Of a stretch of DNA of 64,000 nt, positions 33,255-43,049 are shown piece after piece. Source of the DNA: Bettongia penicillata ogilbyi (Eukaryota; Chordata; Mammalia; Diprotodontia; Potoroidae); the NCBI GenBank assembly GCA_023548195.1, contig JAJHZJ010000009.1, forward strand, positions 4,986,715 to 5,050,714, given 5' to 3'. The number at the start of each line of letters is the position of its first letter. Position 1 is the stretch's first letter. The notes under the pieces are model-generated. The model searched no databases, was not told the origin of the DNA, and saw only the letters and a program-made list of their open reading frames with translations. Both the position numbers and the translations under genes were made by a program.

Positions 33255-34155
33255 TCTAATGACTCTAATCTAAGGTATATTGAAAATTAATCACTTAAGT
33301 ATTAGATGATTATGGCTTAATGTATAACTCATACCAGAGCTAATTACATTTTAAAAAGGACGTGGGGATGACTATGGAGGGAAGGATTCACTTGGGTGTC
33401 TCCAGCACAAGTCACTGCTGATGGGCTCTGATCATCTCCTCTCCTGGGGAGAAATAAGTGATAGTGAATTATACCATCTCTGAAAGGTTTTTAATCCCTC
33501 CTACAGAGGGTCAGATTTAACTAGCTGAAAGAATGAAACATTAGCACACAATGCAGTGTGACAATGCTGGCATTTTCTACTCTGAGAAAAAGTGTTAAGT
33601 ATCAAAATCCTAGCTAAAAAAAATAAAACAAATGCCCAAACTTACAAAGAAATGGTTGGGTGTATACCGTATTCAAGGAAGCATAGCAGTGTCTGAGATC
33701 GGCCAATTTCCCAACTAATTAGTTTAAGGGTCCGCCTGTGATCAAATTCCAGGACATGAAATATTCACAGAAGGGTGTTCCAAAGCATCAAAGTCTTGAT
33801 CGACAGAGGAGATGTGGGTGTGGGTGTAAGTGAACATTTGAGTTTAATTTCTATTTTTCTGTTCTATTCAATTACTTGGTGTCTGTTATTCTAACTTAAT
33901 AGTTGCTTTGCATTTCATCTGGAGACCATAAGGTCATCTTGTCAGAATTTTGGTTCTTATTCATCCTTCAAAACATTTCAAGACATTCTTTCCTCTGGAC
34001 TTTGTCTTATATGGAAAAAATGTGACTGTATTAACAAGTGCATTGCCCAGCACCTGACAACCAAGAGAACTTGAGGTACCAGCATTCTAGGTATTCCTGG
34101 AAAATAATCTTCCTTTCTTGAGGTCAACTATTTGGCAAAAATAACCAAAGCTAGA
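33255..34155 (+). other. Intron, nothing recognised
   Basis: About 0.9 kb with no recognised element. Confidence 0.35.
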
Positions 34156-34159
34156 ACTT

Positions 34160-34355
34160 TCCAGAATCTACAAGGATTCATTTCACCCTAATGGAAAGAG
34201 GATTAAGAGACCTGGGTCTCATCTCCAGCACTGCCATTTAATACAGCTGTGCCCCATTGGGAAAATCTCATCATCTCTTAGAGGCTATTTTCTCATCTGT
34301 AAAATGAAGGGTTAGAACTCAATTATCTCTAAAGCTCCTTCTAGCTCTAACATAC
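34160..34355 (+). mobile_element. MIR/THER-type CORE-SINE
   Basis: 'taatggaaagaggattaagagacctgggtctc', 'attttctcatctgtaaaatgaagg', 'tctctaaagctccttctagctctaac'. Confidence 0.7.
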
Positions 34356-34357
34356 AT

Positions 34358-34468
34358 GGCAGCTCCTGCACAGCCTTCCCTCACTCAAAACAAAGTCAGG
34401 TGCAAGTCATGTTATCATTTCTCCGATGGCATGGTCTTCTTCAGCAACGAAGGACAAACACAACAGGG
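34358..34468 (+). mobile_element. 3' module of the composite SINE
   Basis: 'tgcacagccttccctcactcaaaacaaagtcaggtgcaagtcatg', 'ggcatggtcttcttcagcaacgaaggac'. This is the sense-strand counterpart of the minus-strand elements at 3,860 and 6,070, without a tRNA head. Confidence 0.7.
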
Positions 34469-34810
34469 CAGCTAGGTGACCCAGAAGTTAGAGTGCTAGA
34501 GACCCAGGAAAATCTGAGTTCAAATCCTAATGCAAACTCTTACTAGTTGTGTGAGTCTAGGCAAATCACTTAATTTCTCTCTTTCAGGCCAGTCTCTTCA
34601 TATGTAAAATTAGGAATAATAGTGCCTACCTCATAGGATTGTTGTGAGAGTTGAATAAGATGATAAAGTGTGTCCCCAAAGTCTTAAAGCATTTTAAAAC
34701 CATAGCTTAAAAATGCAACTTTAAGCTGCAGCTTAAAAATTCACTAAGTCTTTGGGGATACCCTGTATATGTACAGTGCTTTGCAAACCTTCAAGCACTC
34801 CATAAAGGAC
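34469..34810 (+). mobile_element. CORE-SINE split by a mariner-like element
   Basis: 'cagctaggtgacccagaagttagagtgctag', 'gagttcaaatcctaatgc', 'caaatcacttaatttc', 'cctcataggattgttgtgagagttgaataagatga'. The expected continuation 'tatgtacagtgctttgcaaacctt' follows at 34,768, after the 100-bp insertion. Confidence 0.7.
34666..34765. mobile_element. Mariner/Tc1-like MITE, 100 bp, TA target site
   Basis: Inverted ends AAGTGTGTCCCCAAAGTCTTA and, complemented, CAGGGTATCCCCAAAGACTTA match at 17 of 21 positions. Each end is flanked by TA (34,664-34,665 and 34,766-34,767). It cleanly splits a SINE. The interior is itself AT-rich and palindrome-prone; no coding capacity. Confidence 0.75.
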
Positions 34811-34924
34811 TTGGGGAAGAGGGAAAGGAAGAAGCCCTTATTAAGCACCCCACTGCGTTAAATGCTTTACAAATTTGCTTTCACTTGATACATGATGTTC
34901 TCATTATCATTGCCATTTTTAAAG

Positions 34925-35120
34925 TTCCAGATAGTGGGGAAAAATAATTTGGAGTTAGAATGCCTAGGTTCTAATTCTGCCTTTGTTAGTTACTACCTCT
35001 GTGGTCCTATGCAAGTGATTGTACATCTCTGGGTCTCAGTTTAATAATTTCTAAAATAGAGGTTTGGACTAGATTTTAGAATGAAGTCCCAGTTCAGTTA
35101 TTATCCAGTTATTCTGTGAG
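34925..35120 (+). mobile_element. MIR-type SINE
   Basis: 'taatttggagttagaatgcctaggttctaattctgcc', 'tacatctctgggtctcag', 'aaatagaggtttggactagat'. Confidence 0.65.
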
Positions 35121-35379
35121 GATGACAAAAGGATAGTACCCCCCAAAAAAGATAGGAAAGCCTACAACAAGGGATACCTACTCAAGACAAAGATCATTGA
35201 CTCTACCATTTTCCTTTAGGCCAGAATTTGAGACAGGATCAATACTCAGGCAAGGGAAAGTCTATTTTATGGAGGCCTAGAAAGAAGACAGCATAGCATT
35301 CAGTTCATTTCAGAAATGAGACTTGAAATATGTTTAGGAGAGTGTACAAGAAATATGTTCTTTTCCCTGTGATAGTTAA

Positions 35380-36300
35380 CATTTTTAATTAGGGATTTAA
35401 GTGAGTATAAGTGGCATTCTTATCATACTTGCAGGTGATGCAAAGAGGGATGGTGGAGAGAAAAAGAAAGCAATCATGACACAATCTGACTCCAAAGAAA
35501 GATCTTGGCACTCTAGAACAAGAGACCAAATCTAATACAATGAAATGTAATAGAAATAAATGTAAAGTCTTAAGCTTAGGTTCAAAATATCAATGTCACA
35601 AATAGGATAGTGGAGGCAAGGTAGATAGCAGCTTATCTGAAAGATATTTAAAAATTATCATGAACTGCAAGCTCAGTTTGAATTAGTGGTGTGATATGTC
35701 CATTAAGAAAACTAATCTAGTCTTTGGTTGTGTTAAGAGAGGAATATATGATATCTAGAACTAGGAAGTTCTAGTCAAGCCACGTTGGGAGTATTGTTCA
35801 ATTCTGTGTTCAATTCCGAATACCTCAATTTAGGGAGGACACTATTAAGCTGAGGAGTCTCCAGTGGAAGACAACTAGGATGATAAAAGGCCTTGCCATC
35901 TGAAAATTAGTTGAGGGAACTAAAGAGTGGTTAGCCTGGAGAAAAGAAGGCTCCAGTATGCCATCATAGATGCTTTTTAATATCTGAAGGGTCATCATGG
36001 AGAAAAGGAACTTTATTCATTCTGTTTGGCCATGAAGAAAAGAACCAGGAACAGTGGGTGGAAGCTGCAAAGTGGCAGCTTTAGGTTTGACATGAGGAAT
36101 AACTTCCTAAATATTAAGGCCATCCTAAAGTAGCACATCCTGTGTTAGGAGTGATTGCCCCCTCCCTAGGTATCTCCAAGTAGATGAAGGATGACCATTT
36201 TCTGGGCAAGGTATAGGGACAAATCTTACTCAGGTATAAACTGGACTGACAGTCTCTTGATTTCCTTCTAACTTGGAGATTCTGTAATTCTTGGAGACTT
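35380..36300 (+). mobile_element. CR1/L3-type LINE 3' end, long copy
   Basis: 'gcaggtgatgcaaagagg', 'gtaatagaaataaatgtaaagtcttaagcttaggttcaaaatatcaa', 'gaactgcaagctcagtttg', 'acgttgggagtattgttcaattctg', 'gaggatgataaaaggccttgcc'-like text, 'gaggaataacttcctaa' and 'ggcaaggtatagggac'. In the order of amniote CR1/L3 3' ends; no intact reading frame. Confidence 0.75.
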
Positions 36301-36304
36301 GATG

Positions 36305-37715
36305 TACCTCACAACGCCCCTGAAGAAGGAGATGGTATAATAAGCAGCATCCTGATCTCAAGTGCACCTTACTTGTGGTATAGTCAGTCTAGCTATTGGT
36401 TTCATTTCCTCCTCCACCTTGGTTGGAGGTACGGATAAGAGTGGCAGCTAAGGAGGTAAAGGTGGCCCCAGAATCGGGACAAAATGCCTTAGAAAGTGTT
36501 TGATGCATTGCCAATCCCTTCCCTAGGTGAAGTTTTCACCGAACATTGTAGGTGGCCAGAGCTGATACAGTTTTCCTTTTGATTTCCTAAGAAAGGAGAT
36601 GTATCATTTCTTAATCCTTTCCTTTAAATTAAAAAATGAAAATTTAATTTATTTCCTGGGAGGAGACATTTATTATTTGAATCTATGCTTTTAACAAGTT
36701 GTAGCAGATGTGTTTGGAATACTATTCTTGTGATGTATTTTTTTAATGATTCTCATTGACATGAAGATCAAATCCTCTGCTTCCATGTAGCACACATGGA
36801 ACACCCAAGAGCAATATAGATGGAGAAAAGTTATGGAAATGCCTATGAATTTATGATAGCACCTAACAGGCATTCCTCTAGATTATTTGGCTTACATATG
36901 TGAGAAATGATTGAAAATACAAAGACGTCTGTACTTTCTTCATTGACAAAGGGACAACCTTGTGAGGGAATAGCCTGATTACCATTTGCAAGTATGACTG
37001 GAATAATACATAAGTGCATTTTCACCTACTAAATGATGTATAAATCCCTTCAGTAACCTAGAGCTAGCCCTTCCACTCTGTAGAGAATGTACCTTTCTAG
37101 TACCTGAACCAATGAATTATTTGTAGGAAGATTCTATATGTGTGAGAAGGGGCCATTCTTGGAGAAATGACTTGAGTGCTAGATGGACCTTTCCCAACAG
37201 ATTACCCTTTTCTCTCCCATTTTCCCCATAGTCGATGGGCAGTATTAGGTCTCCATTGCTTTCCGGGGAGAGGAACAAAGAAAGGGAGGGTATATATTAG
37301 CACCAGTATCTTCTTTGGCAGATATCAGTCTAGTAGCAGTGACTCTAAGGCTCCCTTGAAACAGCAAGTATGCTAAACTCCTTGGCAGAACATGGGGATG
37401 AAGAGGAAGTCTCCAAATGCCATGACTATGAAGGAGGTAACCTCCTACCTCTGGGGCATGTGCTTTTTCATTACACTCCCTGCTACCTTCAGAGCTATTA
37501 GAAGTTTTGCACATACAATATAAAATGATCTTTGGAATCACTTCAATGCCCTGATGAACAGAGAAGTATGTTTCACATTTTCATCATCATTAAAATCAAT
37601 GCCTGCATATTGCAGGGAAGAATAAATGAATGAGATGGTACTTTAATCTCTAGGATCTTCTAGTCTATGACTTCATATAACATGAAGTCCTTGGATTTAT
37701 TGGGCAACTATGTAT
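36305..37715 (+). other. Intron, nothing recognised
   Basis: About 1.4 kb with no identified element. A 98-codon minus-strand frame (37,245-37,541) has no domain features. Confidence 0.4.
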
Positions 37716-37717
37716 GT

Positions 37718-37864
37718 CTTCCCTCTCCCTCTCCCTCTCTCCCTCTCCCTTTCTCCCTCTCTCTCTCCCTTTCTCTCTCTCTCTCTCTCTCTCTTTTTTT
37801 CTCTGTCTCTCTCTTTCTCTCCTTGACCCCCCTCTCTTTTTCTGTGTCTCTGTCTCTGTCTCTG

Positions 37865-37932
<68 letters not shown>

Positions 37933-37972
37933 CATCCCTCCCTCTCCACCCTCTCTCTTCCCCCCCTCCTCT
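37718..37972. repeat. 255-bp polypyrimidine tract with (TC)n, (TCTCTG)n and (CCCTCT)n blocks
   Basis: Almost pure C/T on the + strand. Order: CCCTCT-type repeats, (TC)n, a T-run, (TCTCTG)n around 37,847-37,884, a pure (TC)n run to ~37,927, then CCCTCC-type. All five overlapping 'Ser-Leu' or 'Arg-Glu' open frames on both strands are products of it. Confidence 0.95.
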
Positions 37973-38058
37973 TATCTTCATCCTGGAATCCCTGTTTTCA
38001 TTCAAGACTCCAATCCAGAGTTATTTCCAATGGGAAGCCGTTCTGGGTCCTCTTAATA

Positions 38059-38100
38059 CAGTAGTCCCCAACTTACTTTGTTCCTTTCAACAAAATAACA
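38059..38100 (+). mobile_element. Possible Tigger/pogo-type terminus
   Basis: A TA dinucleotide followed by 'cagtagtccccaacttactttg' resembles pogo-superfamily termini. No matching right end was found, so it is a fragment at best. Confidence 0.3.
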
Positions 38101-38101
38101 A

Positions 38102-38328
38102 TACTAATAATTGTTATTTATATAGCACCTTAAGGTTTGCAAAGCATTTTATAAATATTTTCTCATTTTATCCTCATGAAAACCCTGAGAGGTAGGTCCT
38201 GTTGTTATCCCTCTTTTTAACAGATGAGGAAATTGAGACAGTTTACCAGTCTGAGACTGAATAGATTTGAACTCAGATCTTGACTCCAAGTCCAGTGCTC
38301 TATCTACTGCAAGCCTGAGTTGCTGGGA
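38102..38328 (-). mobile_element. MIR-type SINE
   Basis: 'ttatatagcaccttaaggtttgcaaagc', 'tcattttatcctcatgaaaaccctgagaggtagg', 'gatgaggaaattgagac', 'gaactcagatcttgactcc'. Confidence 0.8.
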
Positions 38329-38564
38329 TAGTTTTATATAGTACCTGTAATATCCTTTACAATTACTTATGGCATAAAGTGCCAATATAGAACTTTTAGG
38401 ATAAACCTTTGTTATGCACCTCCAAGGGGCTAAAGCACCACTAAATTGAAACCTATTGCCGTAGTGATTAGCATTCTCTTGACACAAAATAAGTACTTTG
38501 TCTTTGCTTTGTATATACTGACATATGTACATATGAAATGACTTCTCTATGTTGATGTTGTATC

Positions 38565-38665
38565 TTCCTGTTAGAATGTAAGCTACTTGAGGGAAGGGAC
38601 TGCTACATTTTTGTCTGTATTTTTAATACATAGCCCAGTGCTAATTGGCAAATTGAGTTAAGTAT
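38565..38665 (+). mobile_element. L2/MIR-type 3' tail fragment
   Basis: 'gttagaatgtaagctacttgagggaagggactgc...catagcccagtgct'. Confidence 0.6.
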
Positions 38666-38744
38666 AATACTACCATGCAGACAAGGGAACTACAACATGT
38701 AAGTAAAATGACCTGTTTCTATCCACACAAAAGTAGAATTAGAC

Positions 38745-38806
38745 CCCCCTCTCTCCCTTTCTCTCTCTCTCTTTAAATAAATAAAATTTATTTAAAAATA
38801 AAAATG
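38745..38806 (+). mobile_element. 62-bp retroposed micro-insertion with 14-bp target-site duplication
   Basis: AAGTAGAATTAGAC occurs perfectly at 38,731-38,744 and 38,807-38,820. Between them are a ~28-bp C/T body and an A-rich end (AAATAAATAAAATTTATTT followed by AAAAATAAAAATG). TSD plus A-rich 3' end is the L1-type target-primed signature, in an extremely truncated form. Confidence 0.7.
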
Positions 38807-39184
38807 AAGTAGAATTAGACTTTAGAACCTGCTTGACTTCTAAGCTCTGACTTAGTCACTGTTCAAAATATGACCTTTGGATAGGCTTTGGATACTGGTA
38901 ATTTGCCCTTGCTTCTTGGGTTAGGGGCTGGGATTTGGGGTAGACAACATTCCATTTTGCAGTTTGATATCAAGTCTACTTTCTACAGTGCTCTATGCAA
39001 GCCACAGCCATAATGACAACTTTCACCCCCAAATCATTGCTCAAACAACTGGTATCCTTCATGCCTGTTTATTGGTGTTCATGATCTATATCCCTCTTTG
39101 CCCTTCTCCCAAGAACCCAAGGGCCTAATGGCCTAATATATATCAAAATATACTTGTATTTCCCCACATCTTGACATGTCATGG

Positions 39185-39362
39185 GATTAAAGAATTTAGA
39201 ACTGGAAGTAAGCTTGGAGATCATCTAGCCCCCTAATTTACCATTATCCAGACTGAATTCCAGAGAGATAGACACCTACTCAAGATTATACATATAGGGG
39301 AAAAGCAGAGGCAGAATTCAAATCTAAATCATTTGATTTAAATCCAGTGTTCTTTCCATAAG
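39185..39362 (-). mobile_element. MIR-type SINE
   Basis: 'agaatttagaactggaagtaagcttggagatcatctagcccc', 'gaatccagag' region, 'ttcaaatctaaatc', 'atccagtgttctttcc'. Confidence 0.65.
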
Positions 39363-39365
39363 TAA

Positions 39366-40228
39366 TACATATTATCTCACATGTATAAAATGGTGGTGGT
39401 ACTACTACCTCCCTTTTAAGATAGTTTGAGATCAGAATTAAAATTAGTCAACAAGACTGAAATAGTCTTTGGGAGTCATTGCCGAATAATGATTCCTTAG
39501 GGAAAATCTAAGCCAATGTATTATCAGATTATCCAAAAACAGAAAAGAACTGTATGGGCTGCTAGAGCTTTTAAAATTTCTAATATAATATATTATGCCT
39601 AAAATGCTATTGCATGTGATTCTTTCCAATTTTTTAGTACTGTCAGGCTTCAACTCTTGGATCAACCCCACTGAAATGACTATACATACACAAACCCCCC
39701 ACATTTCTATACTGTTGGGCTCAAGAAAATTAGCTCATTTCTCTGCTACCTACTAGAATTACAAAACCCACTGAAGCAAAAGAACTGTTTATTTAGACGA
39801 AGGGAGAGTCCTTTCATTTCTAATTTCTTTCCTTTGTTTTCAGTGCAAGGGTGTTGGCTTGGAACTGAGACCCAAAGGATAATATTTACTCCATTCTCTT
39901 CCATAAATTTGACCTCAGGATGAAATAGTTCTGTCTCTAAAGCTATCTGTGAAGAGACTGTCTTATGCTTTCCATCCTTCTTTCCTGTGACAACTCATTG
40001 CAGGCTGCCGGAAATTGAGCTTCTTGCAGAAGGCTTGATATAAGAATCAATTGAATCACCCCTATCATAAGAAAGTGCATTCCTTTTCTTTGCCTGCAGC
40101 CAAACACTAGGGAGTATCCCTAAAAATCAAAATGTTAAAGACAAAAAAGCCCCATTTTTTTCTGCATTTTTTCCTGACATGAAGGACAGGTGAAAAAGCT
40201 TATGGGTAATAGAAAACATTAGTCTGAA
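39366..40228 (+). other. Intron, nothing recognised
   Basis: About 0.85 kb; no element recognised. Confidence 0.35.
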
Positions 40229-40230
40229 TT

Positions 40231-40409
40231 TCTCCCTCCCTCCTTTCCTCCCTCTTTCCCTCTCTCCTTCCCTCCCTCCCTCCCTCCCTCCCTTCCTTCC
40301 TTCCTTCCTTCCTTCCTTCCTTCCTTCCTTCCTTCCTTCCTTCCTTCCTTCCTTCCTTCCTTCCTTCCTTCCTTCCTTCCTTCCTTCCTTCCTTCCTTCC
40401 TTCCTTCCC
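40231..40409. repeat. (TTCC)n microsatellite with (CCCT)n flank
   Basis: Mixed CCCT/CCTT units from 40,231, then about 29 uninterrupted TTCC units from ~40,293 to 40,409. The minus-strand Lys-Glu-Gly-Arg frames are repeat translations. Confidence 0.97.
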
Positions 40410-40411
40410 AT

Positions 40412-40837
40412 TGAGTTGACTGACCAAGTTTAGGTTGCTTGGTTCTAAAATGAATAATACATTTTTAAAAATATCTTTCCATCAACTAGATAAAGAGCAT
40501 TCTAAAGATCTAGTTAGCATTCATTTGAGGCCAGACAAGCCAAGGAGAGTGGAATAAACATATAGGGTTTCACATTTTTTAAATATGTGACAAGAAATTT
40601 AAAAAATAACCTCTACCTCTCCCACAGACACAAGTTATATCCCATTTGTTTCAACATGACTGACGATTACCGGCATGCTTCAAATAATTCCAACAAGGTT
40701 AATTTCTCTCCCAGCCTTTTATGTTGGAATGTCTTACTCCCTACCTCCATTTCCTCTACTTTCCTTCACTTATCAAGCCTTTGTAGTCTGACTTCTGACC
40801 TCATCAGTCAAATGAAACCTGTTCTCTCCAAAAGTTA
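40412..40837 (+). other. Intron between the tetranucleotide array and the ORF1-only L1 element
   Basis: No confident element; could be distant LINE sequence continuing at 43,690 on the other side of the insertion. Confidence 0.35.
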
Positions 40838-41672
40838 TTAAAAATTTCTTTTTTTTATAATATAAATTTATGTATTTAACTTTTTTACATTCATTTTCAC
40901 AAAATTTTGGGTTCCAAATTTTCTCCCCATTTATCCCCTCCCCCCACCCCAATACACCGAGCATTCTAATTTTCCCTATCACCAATCTGCCCTCTCTTCT
41001 GTCATCCCTCCCTTCTCTTGTCTCCATCTTCTCTTTTCTCCTGTAGGGCCACATGACTTTTTATTCCCCCTTAACTGTATTTCTTATTTCCTAGTAGCAA
41101 GAACAATACTAAACAGTTGTTCCTAAAACTTTGAGTTCCAAATTCTCCCCATCCCTCCCTCCCCACCCATTCCCTTTGGGAAGGCAGGCAATTCAATATA
41201 GGCCCTATCTGTGTAGTTTTGCAAACGACTTTGATAATAGTCGTGTTGTGTAAGACTAACTGTATTTCCCTCCAACCTATCCTGCCCCCCATTGTTTCTA
41301 TTCTGTCTTTTGATCCTGTCCCTCCCCAAGTGTTGACTTCTAATTGCTCCCTCCTCCCATTGCCCTCCTTTCCATCATGCCTCCCTCCCTGCTTATCTCC
41401 TTCTCCCCCACTTTCCTGTATTGTAAGATAGGTTTTCATACCAAAATGAGTGTGCATTTCACTCCTTCCTTTAGTCAAATGTGATGAGGGTAAACTTCAT
41501 GTTTTTTTCTCAGCTCTCCTCTTTTTCCCTCCACTAAAAAGTCTCCTGCTTGCCTCTTGAATGACATATAATTTACCCCATTCCATTTCACCCTCTCTCC
41601 TCCCACTGTTTACCTTAATTTCTTTTAAGATATGGTCCCATCCTATTCAATTCACTCTGTCCTCTCTGTCTC

Positions 41673-41757
41673 TGTATGTGTGTGCATGTGTGTATGTGTG
41701 TGCGTGCACAGGCGTGTACATGTGTGTGCATGTGCATGTGTGTATGTATGTGTGTGG
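41673..41757. repeat. Interrupted (TG)n inside the element's 3' region
   Basis: TGTGTG, TGCATG and TGTATG units on the + strand, i.e. CA-type on the element strand. Copy B has only a short 'tatatgtatata' at the equivalent place, so the array expanded after or between insertions. Confidence 0.85.
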
Positions 41758-41890
41758 TCCCACCAACTACCCAGATACTGAAAAGTCTTAAGAGTTACAA
41801 ATATTGTCTTTCCATGTAGGAATGTAAACAGTTCACCTTTGGTAAGTCCCTTATGACTTTTCTTTGCTGTTTACTTTTTCATGCTTCTTC

Positions 41891-42992
41891 TCATTCTTGT
41901 GTTTGAAAGTCAAATTTTCTTTTCAGCTCTGGTCTTTTCATCAGGAATGCTTCAAAGTCCTCTGTTTCATTGAAAGACCATATTTTCCCCTGAAGTATTA
42001 GACTCAGTTTTGCTGAGTAGGTGATTCTTGATTTGAATCCTAGTTCCTTTGACTTCTGGAATATCCTATTCCATGCCCTTTGATCCCTTAATGTAGAAGC
42101 TGCTAGATCTTGTGTTATCCTGATTGTATTTCCACAATGCTGGAATTGTTTCTTTCTAGCTGCTTGCAAGATTTTCTCCTTGACCTGGGAATTCTGGAGT
42201 TTGGCCACAATGTTCCTAGGAGTTTCTCTTTTTGGATCTCTTTCAGGTGGTGAACGGTGGATTCCTTCAATATTTATTTTACCCCCTGGTTGTAGAATCT
42301 CAGGGCAGTTTTCCTTGATAATTTCATGAAAGATGATGTCTAGTCGCTTTTTTTGATCATGGCTTTCAGGTAGTCCCATAATTTTTAAATTGTCTCTCCT
42401 GGATCTATTTTCCAGGTCAGTTGTTTTTCCAATGAGATATTTCACATTCTCATCCATTTTTTCATTCTTTTGGTTTTGTTTTATGATTTCTTGGTTTCTC
42501 AGAAAGTCATTAGCCTCCATCTGTTCCATTCTAATTTTGAGAGAACTATTTTCTTCAGTGAGCCTTTGGACCTCTTTTTCCATTTGGCTAATTCTGCTTT
42601 TGAAAGTATTCTTCTTCTCATTGGCTTTTTGAACCTCTATTGCCAATTGAGTGAGCCTATTTTTCAAGGTGTTCTTTTCTTCAGCATTTTTTTGGGTCTC
42701 CTTTACCAAGGTATTGACCCATTTTTCATGGTTTTCTTGCATCTCTCTCATTTCTCTTCCCAGTTTTTCCTCCACCTGTCTAACTTGATTTTCAAAATCC
42801 TTTTTGAGCTCTTCCATGGCCTGAGCCCACTGGACATCCACCTGGGATGTCTGGGATACAGAGGTTCCTGAACTCCACGTCTTTCCCTGATGGTAAGAAT
42901 TGTTCCTCATCATCAGACATGAAAGGCGGGAACATCTGTCCCTCAAGAAAGTATCTTTCTATGGTCTTATTTTTCTTCCCTTTTCTGTGCAT
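41891..42992 (-). pseudogene. L1 ORF1 protein gene in copy A, one frameshift near the N terminus
   Basis: The main frame (41,891-42,946) gives 351 codons including a chance N-terminal extension. Residues ~41-180 are a heptad coiled coil (leucine/isoleucine/methionine spaced through Glu/Lys-rich text), as needed for the ORF1p trimer. About 184-255 is the RNA-recognition-like domain (RRDNLKIMGLPE). About 256-335 is the C-terminal domain, with the conserved RITYSAKLSL segment. The natural N terminus lies in another frame starting at a Met at 42,992; a frameshift between ~42,850 and 42,960 separates the two. The upstream start seen in copy B (ATG GCT GG) is CTG here. The rest has no stop, which suggests a fairly young insertion. 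ORF1p is an RNA-binding chaperone of the retrotransposon particle. Confidence 0.85.
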
Positions 42993-43049
42993 TTTTCCAG
43001 CCAGTTACTTGACTTCTGAGATTCCTGTCCACCCCTGCCTAGATCTGCC

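Noticed and set aside
37665..38064. Five overlapping 75-129 codon frames, Ser/Leu-rich or Arg/Glu-rich
   Set aside because: All are translations of the pyrimidine/purine repeat on both strands, without any non-repetitive protein sequence.
40127..40427. Lys-Glu-Gly-Arg repeat proteins on the minus strand
   Set aside because: Frames of the (TTCC)n array.
42390..42871. Hydrophobic 80- and 133-codon + strand frames resembling membrane proteins
   Set aside because: They are antisense to the L1 ORF1 coiled coil. Antisense of Lys/Glu-rich codons gives Phe/Leu-rich text.
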